Shown here one piece after another: positions 1 to 11,614 of a DNA stretch of 64,000 nucleotides. Positions within the stretch are counted from its first letter, which is position 1; each line of letters starts with the position of its first letter. The stretch comes from Pachypanchax playfairii. Taxonomy: Eukaryota; Chordata; Actinopteri; Cyprinodontiformes; Aplocheilidae. A model generated the notes under the pieces. The model had not been told where the DNA came from, did no database searches, and was given only the letters and a program-made list of their open reading frames with translations. The DNA lies in assembly GCA_006937955.1 (NCBI GenBank), contig SSNP01000043.1, positions 2,334,216 to 2,398,215 on the forward strand, in the 5' to 3' direction. Both the position numbers and the translations under genes were made by a program.

Positions 1-540
1 GTAACTAGAGTGGATTTGTTGGTTGCACATGTAAAGAAACACTAGTAAAGGTAAACACACATAGCTTCTGGATTGTATGAAAAAATGTAGATATTGCTTA
101 AACCTATATCTGTTCATGTGTAAAAAAACAGCAGTTTTGGGTTAATGATTTGAAACAGAAATTATATTTTGGTAAGATTGTGATTTGCAAAGAATATTTG
201 ATTAATAATAATGTAACATGATGTTGGACGGGGTTGCAGTGTTTAGTACTATCCCGTCTCTGGTTCATATCTCTGAGGCTCCTCGCCGTTTGAACTGGGG
301 TTCGACTGATATGGTACCAATACTGATTTTTAGAATTCTGGGCAGCCAATAACTGATTAAAATGTTGCTTTTGTTTTTGTACAAAATGTTTTTTTGTTTT
401 TTTTTTGACAAAAATATATCACATCTTAACCTAAGTATCTATTTGACAACACAACTGCTGCATCTTATTTGTTTTACAGCCAAGTACACAGTCTCAGTCA
501 AAAACCCATTTTTAAAAAAACTATCAGCTGATTAATTGTT
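1..540. other. Unassigned AT-rich DNA
   Basis: No coding or repeat signature recognised. A T-rich stretch lies around 365-410. Reading frames here are short and have no recognisable motifs. Confidence 0.5.
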
Positions 541-640
541 CCAGTTTGCATGTTCTCCTTCTATCTGTGGGTTTTCTCCAGGATCTTCAGTTTCCTCCCA
601 CAGTCTAAAAGCATTCACATTGGTTATCTGGTTATCACAT
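541..640 (+). repeat. Fragment of a dispersed teleost retroposon (middle part)
   Basis: The text around GTTTGCATGTTCTCC, followed by GTGGGTTTTCTCC and TTTCCTCCCACAGTC, matches my memory of a very abundant teleost interspersed repeat. The same family, in opposite orientation, lies at 1018-1290, and its 3' end alone lies at 19695-19810. Both ends are missing here. Class assignment (tRNA-headed SINE with an L2-like ATGG tail) is inference. Confidence 0.6.
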
Positions 641-744
641 GAAATTACAATTGTTCATTGGACTTTGTGCTTGTTTTTCATATATTTTAATAAAAGAGGG
701 TAAAAAAAAGATCTTCAATGCCATTATTGAAAGAAAACAATATA

Positions 745-886
745 GCTGGTCACTTTTTGAGTGTAAAAGTAATCAGAAAGGAGTGTAACTAAGTTACTTT
801 CAGAAGCAGTGTAATATATTACTTTTTTGAAAAGTAACTTGTAATGTGTAACTAGTTACTTTTTTTGAGTAACTTACCCGACTCTG
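745..886 (-). mobile_element. hAT-type terminal fragment (GTAACT-rich end)
   Basis: Repeated AAGTAACT / GTAACTAGTTAC words end at CCCGACTCTG. Read on the minus strand the terminus starts CAGAGTCGGGTAAGTTACTC, resembling the CAGTGTTGGG-AAGTTACT terminus of a common fish hAT family. The other end is not present, so this is a truncated copy. No transposase sequence is seen. Confidence 0.5.
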
Positions 887-952
887 GTTCTATAGAGGAG
901 TCTGTATGACAATAAAACCCTGAGTGAGAACTCAAGCAGCTTCAGACAGCAC

Positions 953-988
<36 letters not shown>
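953..988 (+). repeat. (TCA)n microsatellite
   Basis: About 12 uninterrupted TCA/ATC units. On the minus strand it reads GAT codons and inflates a spurious frame with poly-Asp; there is no support for a real gene. Confidence 0.95.
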
Positions 989-990
<2 letters not shown>

Positions 991-1017
991 TCAGTTCATT
1001 TACAAACAGCTGATTCA

Positions 1018-1290
1018 GTTCCTCCATTTTCTTTATCTGTTTGATCCTGCTCGCGTGAGAGGCGGGGTCACACCTGGACAGGTCGCTGGTCCACCTAAGG
1101 GACACACAAACACACACACTTAGTACAGAGTTAACTTTAATCTAACATGGATGTTTTTGGATCAGTTTCTTAGAGAAAACTCTACTCTACTTGTAGAACA
1201 TGCAAACTTCACATGGAAAGGTTCAGTCCAGTCCAGTTCCATTCGAATGACCCAATCAGGACTCCAACCCACAACCTTCTGGTAGCTAAC
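1018..1290 (-). repeat. Dispersed teleost retroposon, nearly complete copy
   Basis: Read on the minus strand in order: a B-box-like AAGGTTGTGGGTTGGAGTCC, then GTTTGCATGTTCT, then GCGACCTGTCCAGG-TGACCCCGCCTCTC, then the tail GATAAAGAAAATGG. This order matches the consensus I recall for a fish element with a tRNA-like head and an ATGG-type tail. The middle is diverged. It shares the GGACAGGTCGC core with 19695-19810. Confidence 0.6.
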
Positions 1291-3261
1291 TACATTATCT
1301 TACTTATTTAAGTTTAGCTTTATCTGATGTTTTATGTACACTGTCAGTATTTCCAGAGCTGCCTCTTCTTCTTCTGCCGAAATCGACCAAAAAACAAGGA
1401 CTGAATTAAACGAGACTCCAGGTTTCCACACGCTGTTGCTAAAAAAAGGAAGCCAGTGCTCACATTGTTCACTTAAAACTCGACATTTCACTCGTTTTAT
1501 TCTCCGTCATGGCAGCTACTGCCGACATGGGGGAACAGTTTAGAATCAAACTGCCAGGAGTCGACAGCTCTGGCGTTTAGGGAGAGCGAGAGAGACAGAA
1601 AGAGGGTGCGAGGTGGAAGAAATGTGGAGGCACAACAGGTATTTCTGTCAAACTCCAGGGGTCTACCTCCATGATCCCTGCCTCTCATTAGAACAGAAGG
1701 ATGGCACGCAGGCAGAGCGATGAGGAAGGGAAGATTCTGGGAATGAGGAGGAGGGGGAGGAAAGTTACAAGAGAGGGAAGAAGAGGAGCAAAGTGGGCTC
1801 CTAAAAGCCCTTCCAACCTGACAGGCTTGGTGTAGCTCAGATAGGTTTCAGGGAATAGTGCAGATAAAACAAAGGGAGGGTGAAACAGAAGTAATTGGAA
1901 GCTGTGGCATGACATGCTGCAGGGTGAATTCCCCTGACCCACTGATTCACTCTGTTTCTGGAAGGAATGGAGAGTGCAGTGCAAGCATCGCCCCCACAAC
2001 CTGAAACAAAACGAAAAAATACATGCACAGACATAGAAATCCACCACCCCCACTAATGCCACACTAATATGGTAACGGTGGAAGTTTGTAAGTCTCAACT
2101 AACAAAACTCAGCATTTGACACATTTTATTTTCTCCTCTGGAGGGTAGAGGGGTCCCCACTAAGAGGCACGATCTACATGTATGTGTTGGAACGATTTGA
2201 AATAGAGCCGTCATCAGTCCGAGAGGCTGTCGAACACCAGGTAACGTCTCAAAGATCTGCTGTCTGGAACAACAGAACGCTACGGTGAGCATTCAAGGAC
2301 CAGCGTGTCACCTCCAGCACACAGAGGAACCACGAGGGCACAAAACAACCGAAAAGAGTCTGACACACGCCGAGGCAAACAAAACGACCTCCTGTCAAGG
2401 CGGGTCAGCGGGTAAAGGCCGCTCAAGAGCCTCACCTGACCCAAAAAAAACTACACAAAGAGAAAGCTTTGGGATTTGAGCACATAGAGCAAGACAAATG
2501 AACATATCTACTCATGATCTAATTTCAGCATGGGAGTGAGTGAGTCATGACTGTGTTTATTTTAACAGCAAGGTGTTTTCACACGGTTCATTAACACAAT
2601 AAAAGCTGAAGGTAACAAATGTCCAGAGGACTTTTCATGGTGCCCGTTTGCCAGCAAGCAGATGAAAACGCAGTAAAAATAAGAGGGAATGAACTGTAAG
2701 TGCTGTAACATGTGAGCAGACCGACCCTCCCGTAAGAAAAGCTAAATGCCGTGTCTAGACCCAACATTGTGTTAATAACGCCTGGTTGGTTGATGCACAG
2801 GCACTTGAGCGTTAACCTTTTCTGTGCATTTCAGAGTTTGTTTTTTATACTCTGAGTAAAGAAAACTACTTAAAAATATATATTTTGTATTTGGCAATTT
2901 TTTTTTTTAAATTCAGATAATTTATTATTTTTCATTAAAATCATATATTTTTGACACACCCTTTCAAAGAATACATCTACTGTTAATTTATCTTGTATAT
3001 TCACTCCATTAATATAAATGAATAGATTTTAATAAAAACAAATGTCAAGATTTTTGTGTTGTTACTAACTTTTTAGGCTTTAAAATCATATATGACTTGC
3101 AAAAACAGTCATTTTGTCATACAAAAGATAAAGTAATGTGCAAAAAGTTCTGGGATGTCCCTCATTTCTTTCTATCTTACTTCAAAGCAGCCAAAACTTT
3201 CACTAATGTTTAAGTATTACTCTGAACTTTGGAAAAAGCAGTTGAAGTCCAGATATAACGT
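1291..3261. other. Unassigned unique DNA
   Basis: A purine-rich patch at 1560-1800 (GGGAGAGCGAGAGAG, GAGGAGGGGGAGG) opens long frames on the minus strand (1688-2098), but these lack domains and codon structure. 2820-3260 is strongly AT-rich. No gene or repeat is recognised. Confidence 0.45.
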
Positions 3262-3825
3262 TTAAAGAGGCCATTTCATACACATTTCATGACTTTGTGT
3301 TTATTTTTTTAAGTATTAAACAGTAATATGAAACATTTTATATCTAAAACACGTCAGGAAACACTGATTAACAGACCTTTCAATCTGTCTGCGTTAAAAT
3401 TCGGGTGGTTCCGGCTCCTTCCGTCAGGCTTCGTCAGCAACTTGTTCACATTCATTATTCGAATTTGCTGGACTCAGATTGGCAAACAAACTAGCCTATG
3501 AGAGCAAGGTATACTGTTTCCATCGTGTCGTCCTGTTTGCTACGTCTTATGCTACAGCTTTTAGCCAGCAGCATGCTAGGTGTGGTTTCAACTGCGGGAG
3601 CTGATGAATACTAATGAACAAAGGAGTTGTGACAAAACAGATACAGGCCGTTTGAACTCGGGAGAACTCGGGTTTTATCGCCACCTGCGTAGTTTGAGAG
3701 ATAAAAACTAAAAGAGAAGTTATTGACCTGTTTTCACACCCACTATGAAGGTAAGAACACCTGTGGAGCTAAAATATTCAACAGAAACCTCAGAAAAACC
3801 GTTTTTAATGGAAGGGACTCTTTAA
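3262..3825 (+). mobile_element. TTAA MITE, family 1, copy A (full length)
   Basis: A 556-bp element (3266-3821) is flanked by TTAA on both sides. It begins AGAGGCCATTTCAT and ends ATGGAAGGGACTCT, giving imperfect inverted termini. The same sequence recurs at 40701-41229 (same orientation), 48253-48836 (opposite) and 13746-14119 (opposite, truncated). TTAA duplication with an AGRGG terminus suggests the Kolobok/T2 group rather than piggyBac, by analogy with the TTAAAGGRR ends of Xenopus T2 MITEs. It has no coding capacity and needs a transposase in trans. Confidence 0.8.
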
Positions 3826-6429
3826 ACATATATTGCAAGAAATGCGTCTCCTCTAATAATGTCACCTGGATTATGCATAAACTCTGTATAAACTCTCTCC
3901 TAAATCTAACTTTGCAGGGAGTTTTGCTGGAGACAGTAACTCCATTGTAAATAGTTGCATAACACCAGAAGTGAGTTTACACAACTTGTTTCAGAGATTT
4001 AAACGCTAAAACAAGAATTCAGCAACTCAATTGGTAAATTTTCAAAATTAGTCAACTCTTTCATGCAATGAATAAGACTTCCTGATAGCTGGTGGGAATC
4101 CGTCTCCATTTCCTGTTACCTTTCAAGTGTGATGCTCCGTTACTGTCCAGGAGAGACCTGAACGAGAGCGTGACGACGATGTAATAAAACACCATTTCAT
4201 TTGTCAAATATTCAAACGAACAAGTGAACGTGCAGCAGAGCACCACTGTCCTGTTGGGAAGTAATAACATTTGAATGGCAGAAAAATTATTCTTGCAGTA
4301 ATATTTCCTCATATTAGAGCCATTGCAAAAGGCCAAGAATGACCACGGGGGAAAAGGAAATGACTTCGCTCGTGACACTTCATAATTCCATTCCCAATAT
4401 CTTCCCTTTAAAAAAAAAAAAGTTTAAGGTCGTTCTTGATGTACTTGGCATATCTAATATACTGCATGTCTTTTGAAATGAAATTTTCTCCGTCTTTAAA
4501 TTTTCCTTTTGTCATTTGGTGGCGTGGCAGATGACAGCTAAAGTGATATCTCTTATTATTTCTCTGCCAAGTTGCACCCTTTCATAATCACCCAGAATTC
4601 TCTGTAATTATACCTCCGCCTGGGGAAAGAAAAAAACAAAAACAAAAGGGAGATCGGACTTTTGGGTTTATTGAGAATGAGGGACCGGTGAGCTCGAGCA
4701 GTAGGCGTCGACTCATTCTTCTTCTGGATTTCAGATTGTCCATGTATGGCGTCCTCATTCTCTCCAGCAACAGCTAGGTGTTGGTGAAAGTCCATACGAG
4801 TCCTTTTTACACCAAGTGAAACAACTTCAATTCTAAAACCGGAGCAAAGACCAAAAACTCCCAAAGAAGACGTGTTGTTGAATCGCTAAGCAGGAATTCT
4901 GCTAAAAAAGGTGGCTTCTCAACTCTGCAAAAAAAAAAAAAAATAAACTAAACAACCTGAATGTCTAATTTTATTTTTCTCCAACGTGGTTGGTGTAATT
5001 ATTTCACCGTAGCTGCTGCATTCCAAATGGAAACAGAGTGGCTTTGTTCTGGCTGCCTCTTGTCAGTGGATGTGCCACTTGTAATAAATGGCATCCCACC
5101 CACTCACATCCAGATCGCATTGCAGCTCAATGTTTTCTACGTCGCTCGGGCGATCCGGCTGGCCAATTTACTGCCACGAGTTCAGACTACTTGCCCGTGC
5201 ATTCACATCAAACACTTCTTGTTCCATATGTTTTGTTTTATCCTGAATGTGTAACCTAAAATACACGATTTATTCTTCACAAAGATGTCTCAAGTGTTGG
5301 TTTTAATTCCGAATAAAACAGTGGGGAATCGCAGCAGCGTAGAAATCAGCTGGCTGATGAGGAGACTGTGTGAATGGAAGGCTCAGACGAACATGCCCTC
5401 AAGACGAGTGATCTTTCACTGGATGCTGACTCGTGCCAATTACGAGCCACCCACATCCCACTTGTTTTAAAGAGTAATTAGTCAAGCCCTGCGTGTATTT
5501 CAGGAAGGCCTTGAGAGATGAGAGGAATGTGCCACAGGTCAGTCGGCTCAGTGGAGGGTTCAGTGCTTAGAGAGCCCCACTCCATTCAGCTCCACGCTTA
5601 AAATGTGTGGGCTGAACTGAAGTGGAGTAACGAAGTGAAGGTGCAGTGTGCTCAACGCCCCCGAGGTCAGCAGCCATCATCAACAGACAAGAAGCATTAA
5701 GGAAACAAAACAAAAACAAAACACATCCAGTCACTGGGAGGGCTTTCCCTTCTGTTCACATAGAAACAACCAAATAATCTGCCATGGTATGTAAAACCTA
5801 GAAACCACCGGTGATCTGTTGGAATGGATTTACCATCATGTAGCAGATATTTAAAAAAAATAAAAATAAAATAAAAGGATCATTATTTGCTTCAGGATAC
5901 TTAAATTCTTCTTCAGGACTTTTTCATTCTACTTCCCCTTTCAAACTGACAGACGACCACCAGGAAGCACAAAATAAAGTGTTGCTTTTTTCCTTCAATA
6001 ATCCTAAAAACTCCTTTTATAACTCAGTAAACACATTTCAGTGCTTGTTACGAAGATGTTTGCTGACATATTGTGAAGAATGATTAAATTTGAGGACGTG
6101 AAGCAAAAACTTAAATAAAAAATGGAAATAACAAGATTATAGATTATTAGCAGAAGTCAACCAAATTATTGATCCAACCAAATGTCTCTGATTTGGACTC
6201 TAGTTGCAGATGTGAATTTGCACAAAATAAATAAATACGGTCAGTCACCAATCCTAATTTTCTTCTCTTAATTTAGTCACACAAACTTCTCTCAGAGTTC
6301 TTATATTTAATAAAAATGACTAAAATGAAAAAGTTCCAGATGGTTTCCAATTTTACAATTTTAAAACCTGAAGCACGTATCTTGCGAATTTTGTTCCAAT
6401 TCTGGTGACACGTGAGTGAGACCGTGTTT
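3826..6429. other. Unassigned unique DNA, possible conserved non-coding blocks
   Basis: No exon or repeat is recognised. The stretches around 4380-4620 (ending in AT-rich, homeodomain-like TAATTA words) and 5470-5660 have the mixed, non-repetitive composition typical of conserved non-coding elements, but conservation cannot be seen from one genome. A poly-A tract lies at 4929-4942. Confidence 0.35.
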
Positions 6430-6640
6430 AAGAACCCTCTGATTTACCCATTCACACAACCCGATATGTAAACCGGGGGGAGAGGGTAGGGGCTAACACT
6501 CACACAACCCGATACGCAGATCGGGGGGGAACAGTTTCAGTGTCTTGCCCACTTCGACATGTGGCGGTGGAAGCTGGGATCGATCCACCAACCTTCAAGT
6601 TGGAGGACGACCGCTCTAACCACTGAGCCACAGCCGCCCC
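6430..6640 (-). mobile_element. tRNA-derived SINE
   Basis: On the minus strand the element begins at 6640 with GGGGCGGCTGTGGCTCAGTG. GTGGCTCAGTGGTTAGAG resembles a pol III A box, and GGTTGGTGGATCGATCC about 40 bases on resembles a B box. A fish SINE body follows (ATGTCGAAGTGGGCAAGACACTG). The 3' region contains a short direct duplication of CACACAACCCGATA with a G-rich stretch (6457-6477 and 6503-6529). The 3' limit is approximate. It would be mobilised by a partner LINE in trans. Confidence 0.75.
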
Positions 6641-6784
6641 TGGTGGCAATGTCCTGCCACCAGCCCAGAGAAACACCAGATTAAAATGATCATGGGAAGT
6701 TTATGTTACACTCTAGTGTCAACGCCCTGTCTGTGACAGAGGTTTCTTTCACAGTGGGGGAACTTTGGTTTGTAACGCCATGAC

Positions 6785-7181
6785 ACGTAAAGCACCAAAG
6801 TTTTTACCCAAAAATCACATAACCTCTGCTGTTTTCTAGGAATTAGTTTTTGGATATGAGAAGTAACTTATTTGTGCTGTGTGTGAATGATCCCCCCACC
6901 CCTCCCTGTTGCTGAGAGCTCTATGTTTATGCTAGCGCTACTGCTAGCTTACAGCTAGCAGATTAGTAGCTTGTGTCCTACCCAGTGCCTTTTCTAAGTC
7001 ACAAACACACTTCTTTTAGACACATTTTTGCATGTGCTGCTGATTCACAGTGATTTGAATGCAGAAATACTCAAATACAATTTTGAGATGAATTTTCTGA
7101 AGATACGTCCTCTAGCATCAAATGTCACAAGAACATGCTAACAACACAAAAAACATGACTTTTATCAGAATGGATCTTTAA
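6785..7181 (-). mobile_element. TTAA MITE, family 2, reverse copy
   Basis: The right end reads GAATGGATCT followed by TTAA (7178-7181). The body is the reverse complement of the element at 8883-9354: shared words include GTTTTCTAGGAA, CCACCCCTCCCTGTTG, TTATGCTAGC and ATTTTGAGATGAATTTTCTG. The left end near 6785 (TAAAGCACCA) is degraded and its TTAA is no longer exact. Non-coding. Confidence 0.7.
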
Positions 7182-8430
7182 TTGGCTATTTCGTATCTTG
7201 TGGGTCGTACATTAGCTTCCAAATACAAAGAAATGTTTAAATGTTTAATTAGTGATAATATATCAGATGAATTGTTTCGACTGTCATTAAAACAAACTAT
7301 TTATAATAAAATATTTGCATTTCAGCAAGCGGGAAAAAGATAGTAGATATTATTTTAAAATTTGGATGCCAATAATTTGGAGTGGAAAAAACATTGACAG
7401 ATTACATAATAAAAATTATATTTAGAAATTCTAAACTTGCAATTTAAGAGCGTTGAGTAAAGGACAGTGATTCCACTCCACTGTCTTGTTCTTTTTGGTA
7501 AAGGCAGTAAATAGAGTTGAGTTGAGCTACAATCTACAACCACTGTTTCATAAATTCCCAAAACTTTGAGAGCAAAATAATTTTTCTGTGGTGAGAACGT
7601 TGATAAAAATATTTCACATCATTTACTGTTTACATAGCCAAATGCAGGTAAAGTAGTAGGACGTCACCCTTCCATGACCCGCTGTCATCACATGATAAAT
7701 ACTTACTAGTGGTTTTGGTTGTCTGTAACATATCAGGGACTTTGGGGGCACTGATGGGACCTCCGTTTCAGTTTTGGCATGAGTCTGACTTCCTCTGTCT
7801 GTCCCTGTTGACCCTTATTCAACATATTTTTGCTCCATTTAAGCACAGCAGATGGCCGAGTTGCAAAGCAGGTCATCCAAACCGAACCTCAAGGAGCTAA
7901 AAAACCATCCTCAGGGTGTCGTAACAGCAGGTGAGACGGCTGCTCAGTCTTTATTCATTTGCTTTTCTTTGTGCTGTTTGCTTGCTGGTGGCCCATGTGT
8001 GGGGGAGGAACACATTAACGATTCCTAGTCACCCATCAAAAAGCACCGTGTCCGGTAATTGTTGTTTAATTGGCAGTGAAATTTTGTTTTCTGGTTTGAC
8101 TGTTTAGGAAAGGACATCAGGAGGGAGTTGACTCAAAAACTTGAATTTATTTGCTGCTTTAATGTGGAACATGATTTCTGAAAAGGATCAAGACGTGATC
8201 GAGATGCAAAGATTCTGCCGCGCTGCTGTTCAGTGTGGAAAATAAGCACAATGTTTTTCCACGTGTGCTCGTGTGAACGTGGGGGCGATTTTCCAAATTC
8301 ACGGCACATGTGAACAACACATCTTTCATGTATTTCACAGATTCAGGTTTTAGAAGACGTGTGTGAATTTAACATGTCATGTGTCGAGCATGGTTTCCAC
8401 ATTTGAGATCTAAATAGTGTTTGTTCCAAA
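7182..8430. other. Unassigned unique DNA
   Basis: AT-rich to 7660, then mixed composition. No exon, repeat family or RNA gene is recognised. Confidence 0.45.
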
Positions 8431-8483
8431 TTCAAATGCAGAGCCGGTTCTGGGCATAGGCAGACTAGGCAATTGCCTAGGTC

Positions 8484-8495
8484 GCCCTCTGCTGG
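8484..8495 (-). promoter_or_regulatory. CTCF-like motif in left arm of hAT MITE
   Basis: The minus strand reads CCAGCAGAGGGC, a full match to the vertebrate CTCF core CCASYAGRKGGC. It lies about 45 bases inside the left end of the MITE. Binding is not demonstrated. Confidence 0.35.
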
Positions 8496-8679
8496 AGAGG
8501 GTGCTAGATTCTCCATTTTTTTTTGGGACAAACTGTTGGACACACCATTCATCTCATGTAAAGAGCAAAATAAGTAATAATTAAATATCTATATCTATCT
8601 ATCATCTCTACTGTTTATTTTAGTATAAATAAGATTTTTTTGCAACGTAATCCAGTTATTGAGTTATGTTATGTTCCGG

Positions 8680-8694
8680 CCAGTAGGGGGCGCC
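8680..8694 (+). promoter_or_regulatory. CTCF-like motif in right arm of hAT MITE
   Basis: CCAGTAGGGGGCGCC fully matches the CTCF core CCASYAGRKGGC and continues with the favoured GC. It sits about 50 bases from the right end of the MITE, inverted relative to 8484-8495, so the two sites point away from each other. Binding is not demonstrated. Confidence 0.4.
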
Positions 8695-8882
8695 AAAATC
8701 CCTTTCCGCCTACGGCACCATGCAGCTCAGGGCGGGCCCTGTTCAAATATGTCATGTGAGAAATGTCTTTCACAGATGGTACATGTAAATTTCACATGTG
8801 AACAATTTTCACTTGTGATTTGTGTTCCAGTCATATGTGAAACAATTGAAAAACATGGGTTTCACATATGACTCAAGTACAT

Positions 8883-9354
8883 TTAAAGACCCACTCCAAA
8901 GAAAATCGCAGTTTTCATGTTGTTAACATGTTCTTGTAGCAATCTTCTGATGCTAGAGCACATATGTTAAGAAAATTAAGCTCAAAATTTCATTTAAGAG
9001 TATTTCTGCATTCAAATTGCTGTGAATCAGTAGAAAATGCAAAAATGTGGTTTAAAAAAGAGTGCGTTTGTGACGTAGAAAAGGCAATGGGTGGATCACC
9101 AGCTCCTGCTCTGCTAGCTGTAAGTTAGCTATAAGCTAACGTTAGTGTTAGCATAAACAGACAGCTCTCTCAACAGGGAGGGGTGGGGACTTGTCCATGC
9201 CAACAGCTCCTCACAGCGCAGAGGCAATTTGCTAATGAGCTACGGCTCATATGCAGAAACTACTTCCTAGAAAACGACACAAGTTTTGTGCATAATTTAA
9301 AGACCACTGAGATGCTTTAAAATAACTCAAAAGATTACCAGAGTGGTTCTTTAA
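8883..9354 (+). mobile_element. TTAA MITE, family 2, full-length copy
   Basis: A 464-bp body (8887-9350) is bounded by TTAA on both sides. The termini AGACCCACTCC and GAGTGGTTCT are imperfect inverted repeats. An internal GCTAGCTGTAAGTTAGC palindrome-like patch lies near 9113. Related copies are at 6785-7181 (reverse), 19075-19165 (fragment) and 52720-52873 (reverse fragment). It targets TTAA like family 1 but is otherwise unrelated in sequence. Confidence 0.75.
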
Positions 9355-10941
9355 CACGTTTTCATATCAGAAAACATTCATTTCAACATGTGAACTTCAT
9401 CTCAAAAACAAAAGCGTATCTTCTGAAAAACATTTCACATGTAAATTTATCACATTTAAACATGTAAAAAGAAAAACCCACATGTGAATTTTATGTGCTT
9501 GTGTTCCAAAGTAGCATCACATGTAAAACACGTGTTGTATGTATTTCACAAATGACTCAGGTCAGTTGAACACAGTTTCTGATTTTCCTCATGCTGATGG
9601 TGTTTTGGAGTTCTTGTTTGGAGGTATGAGTCTTATTATTGTCCCATTTGATCCAACAGAATTCGTTCCACAGGGACACCAAAGTTCTCTGGTAATGAGA
9701 GAAAAACACTGTAAACGGAGCTAATTGTGTTTGTGTTTCTTGTTTTCTTGACAAAACAAAACATCTTTGGCATCCATTACAGCTGTGAAAAAGCCATCCT
9801 GATGGGGGGGGGGGGGGTCTGCTCAAAGCAAGTGAAACAAGAAACTGAGAAATAAATAAAGATGCATCCCAATCAGAACTCACATCACAGTCCTCCCTTT
9901 GTCCCTGTTTCGTCTCCCAGCTGGTGCACTCTTTATCTCGTCTTCCATCCCTCGATCCCCTCTCTCCTTCACCCCCTCACTTTATCATGGCGAGACCCCC
10001 CTGGGAGGCTCTGATCTCCAGTGCACATCCTGAAGAATTAATGACTTCTAATGTACCAGTTAATGCAGAGAAGGCGGAACATCCATCATAACTGACAATT
10101 TAATGGTGCTTTCATAGATGGGCCCTTCGCATCTCTCTCATTCTCCTTCACCAATTTTTTCCCAACTCTTCCTTTCTCTAACACACTGTTGGATATGTGG
10201 CAGATACAAACCTCTCATTGACTTTGTGCTGAAGGTTTCACATGTTGACAGCTGACTTTTCTGTTGTAAGAAGGCAAAAAGTTTTACGGGTTGATGAACG
10301 AAGTGATTAATTGTTACTCGTGAGCTCATTTACTTTCCAGGAAACATCATAATGAGTTGTTAACAGACAAGCATCATTACATCCCGATTTAAAGAACTAA
10401 CTGCTGGGTTCTGGTTGGGACATGCTTTACTAGTTTCCGAATGAGATCACTGATGTTGATGTAGAGAAATATTTACTTTTAGTATTTTGTTTTTCACTAT
10501 CTACTTTCACATCATAATAATCAGTAACTCACTTGGCTGTGACTGTTGGTGACTAGTGGCGAACCGCGTTAATGAGTTTTTAAAATGTCTAAACATGTTG
10601 TTGAGGGTTCCTGGAACTGGTTAAAAAAATTGGCTGGACAAATTTTCTTTTAAAATAGGTGCCGATACCATTTCAGTTTTGTTTCCAGTTCAGACCATTT
10701 TTGGGAAGCGTTTGCAACCAAATTGTGAATAATATTAGAGTTTATTATGAACGAATTGGGATATAATTATAATACTCTTCGAGACCAAATTCAGACTAGA
10801 AAAGTTGCATGACTGTAACACAGCTGTTTATAAATACATTGTATGCTCCATGTGACCTGGCCACGTCGGAAAGTACCAATCCAGTGGAATTCAAACTAAA
10901 AAAGATCCATATTTTTTGTTGTTTTTGGTCTCAGATTAGTC
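9355..10941. other. Unassigned unique DNA
   Basis: A G homopolymer (about 16 bases) lies near 9802-9818. The segment about 9990-10150 is non-repetitive and resembles a conserved non-coding element in composition only. No exon is recognised. Confidence 0.4.
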
Positions 10942-11614
10942 TACAGTGAAACCCCGCCCTGCGAACAAACCTGTCCAGCAGGCCGATTTTGGGCTACTTA
11001 TATAACCCCTCTGAAGTGGACACCCTGCTGTTCAGGACAACAGACACTTTGTGTCCGCGCAAAAATTTAAATCTGTGAAAATTCACTCCGCTAACGGACA
11101 GCGGCACAGAAGCCAGCTTCACAAAGGATGCGGAGGACACAGACCTGGAGGATCCTGAGCTGCCGCCACCAGCACCTGCTCCCAAACCATCGCATGTGCC
11201 GATGACCTGCTGCGCTACCTGGCGGACTCGGGGAGAAATATTAGCGCTTCCCTCATTTCGGTGTAGCATTCAGGTTCGTTAAGGCAAGTTGCCGTTCAGC
11301 ACAAATTATCATACGACTTTCAACAGTTTCAGCATGATGCCAGTTACTCCCTTACTTAAACAATGTAAACGTTGGTCATGAGTATTTTCATAATAAACGA
11401 AAAAAACCCAAAGCTGACATGTATCCATTACATTTTATTCAAAGTTGAGACATATTCAGAAGAGGAATAAGCTGATGTACCGAGGAAATGTCTGTGGTAA
11501 TGGTTTACGGACATCCCTAGATGACAGGACACCCATACACCCTACCCCTCTAGGACAGACACCCCACCATAATGGACAAAATGTCTGTGTCCGCTTTACC
11601 AAGGTTTCGCTGTA
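10942..11614 (+). mobile_element. Tigger/pogo-like remnant
   Basis: The element begins CAGTGAAACCCCG after TA (10942-10943) and ends AAGGTTTCGCTG before TA (11613-11614). The termini are inverted over about 10 bases, and the length is 669 bp. CAGTGAAACC-type ends with TA duplication are usual for Tigger/pogo. On the plus strand 11112-11190 reads an acidic then proline-rich segment (EDTDLEDPELPPP...), possibly the decayed C-terminus of a transposase; the DDE core is absent. It appears non-autonomous or internally deleted. Confidence 0.55.

Larger units (their letters stand above)
8431..8749 (+). mobile_element. hAT-type MITE carrying inverted CTCF-like motifs
   Basis: A 303-bp element (8439-8741) starts CAGAGCCGG and ends GGGCCCTG (minus-strand start CAGGGCCC). 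It is flanked by TTCAAATG (8431-8438) and TTCAAATA (8742-8749), an 8-bp duplication with one mismatch, as expected for hAT. The subterminal region of each arm holds a CTCF-like word in inverted orientation. There is no transposase. The superfamily is inferred from the duplication length and the CAG terminus. Confidence 0.75.

Noticed and set aside
932..1117. Frame with a poly-Asp tail, possibly an acidic protein exon
   Set aside because: Poly-Asp comes from a (TCA)n microsatellite and the rest from a dispersed retroposon.
1688..2098. 136-codon minus-strand frame
   Set aside because: Lies over a purine-rich strand with few stop codons; no domain, no start context, overlapping alternatives in other frames.
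3230..3250. Sleeping Beauty/Tc1-like terminal word (CAGTTGAAGTCC)
   Set aside because: Only about 12 bases match, no partner repeat and no TA-bounded element; chance.
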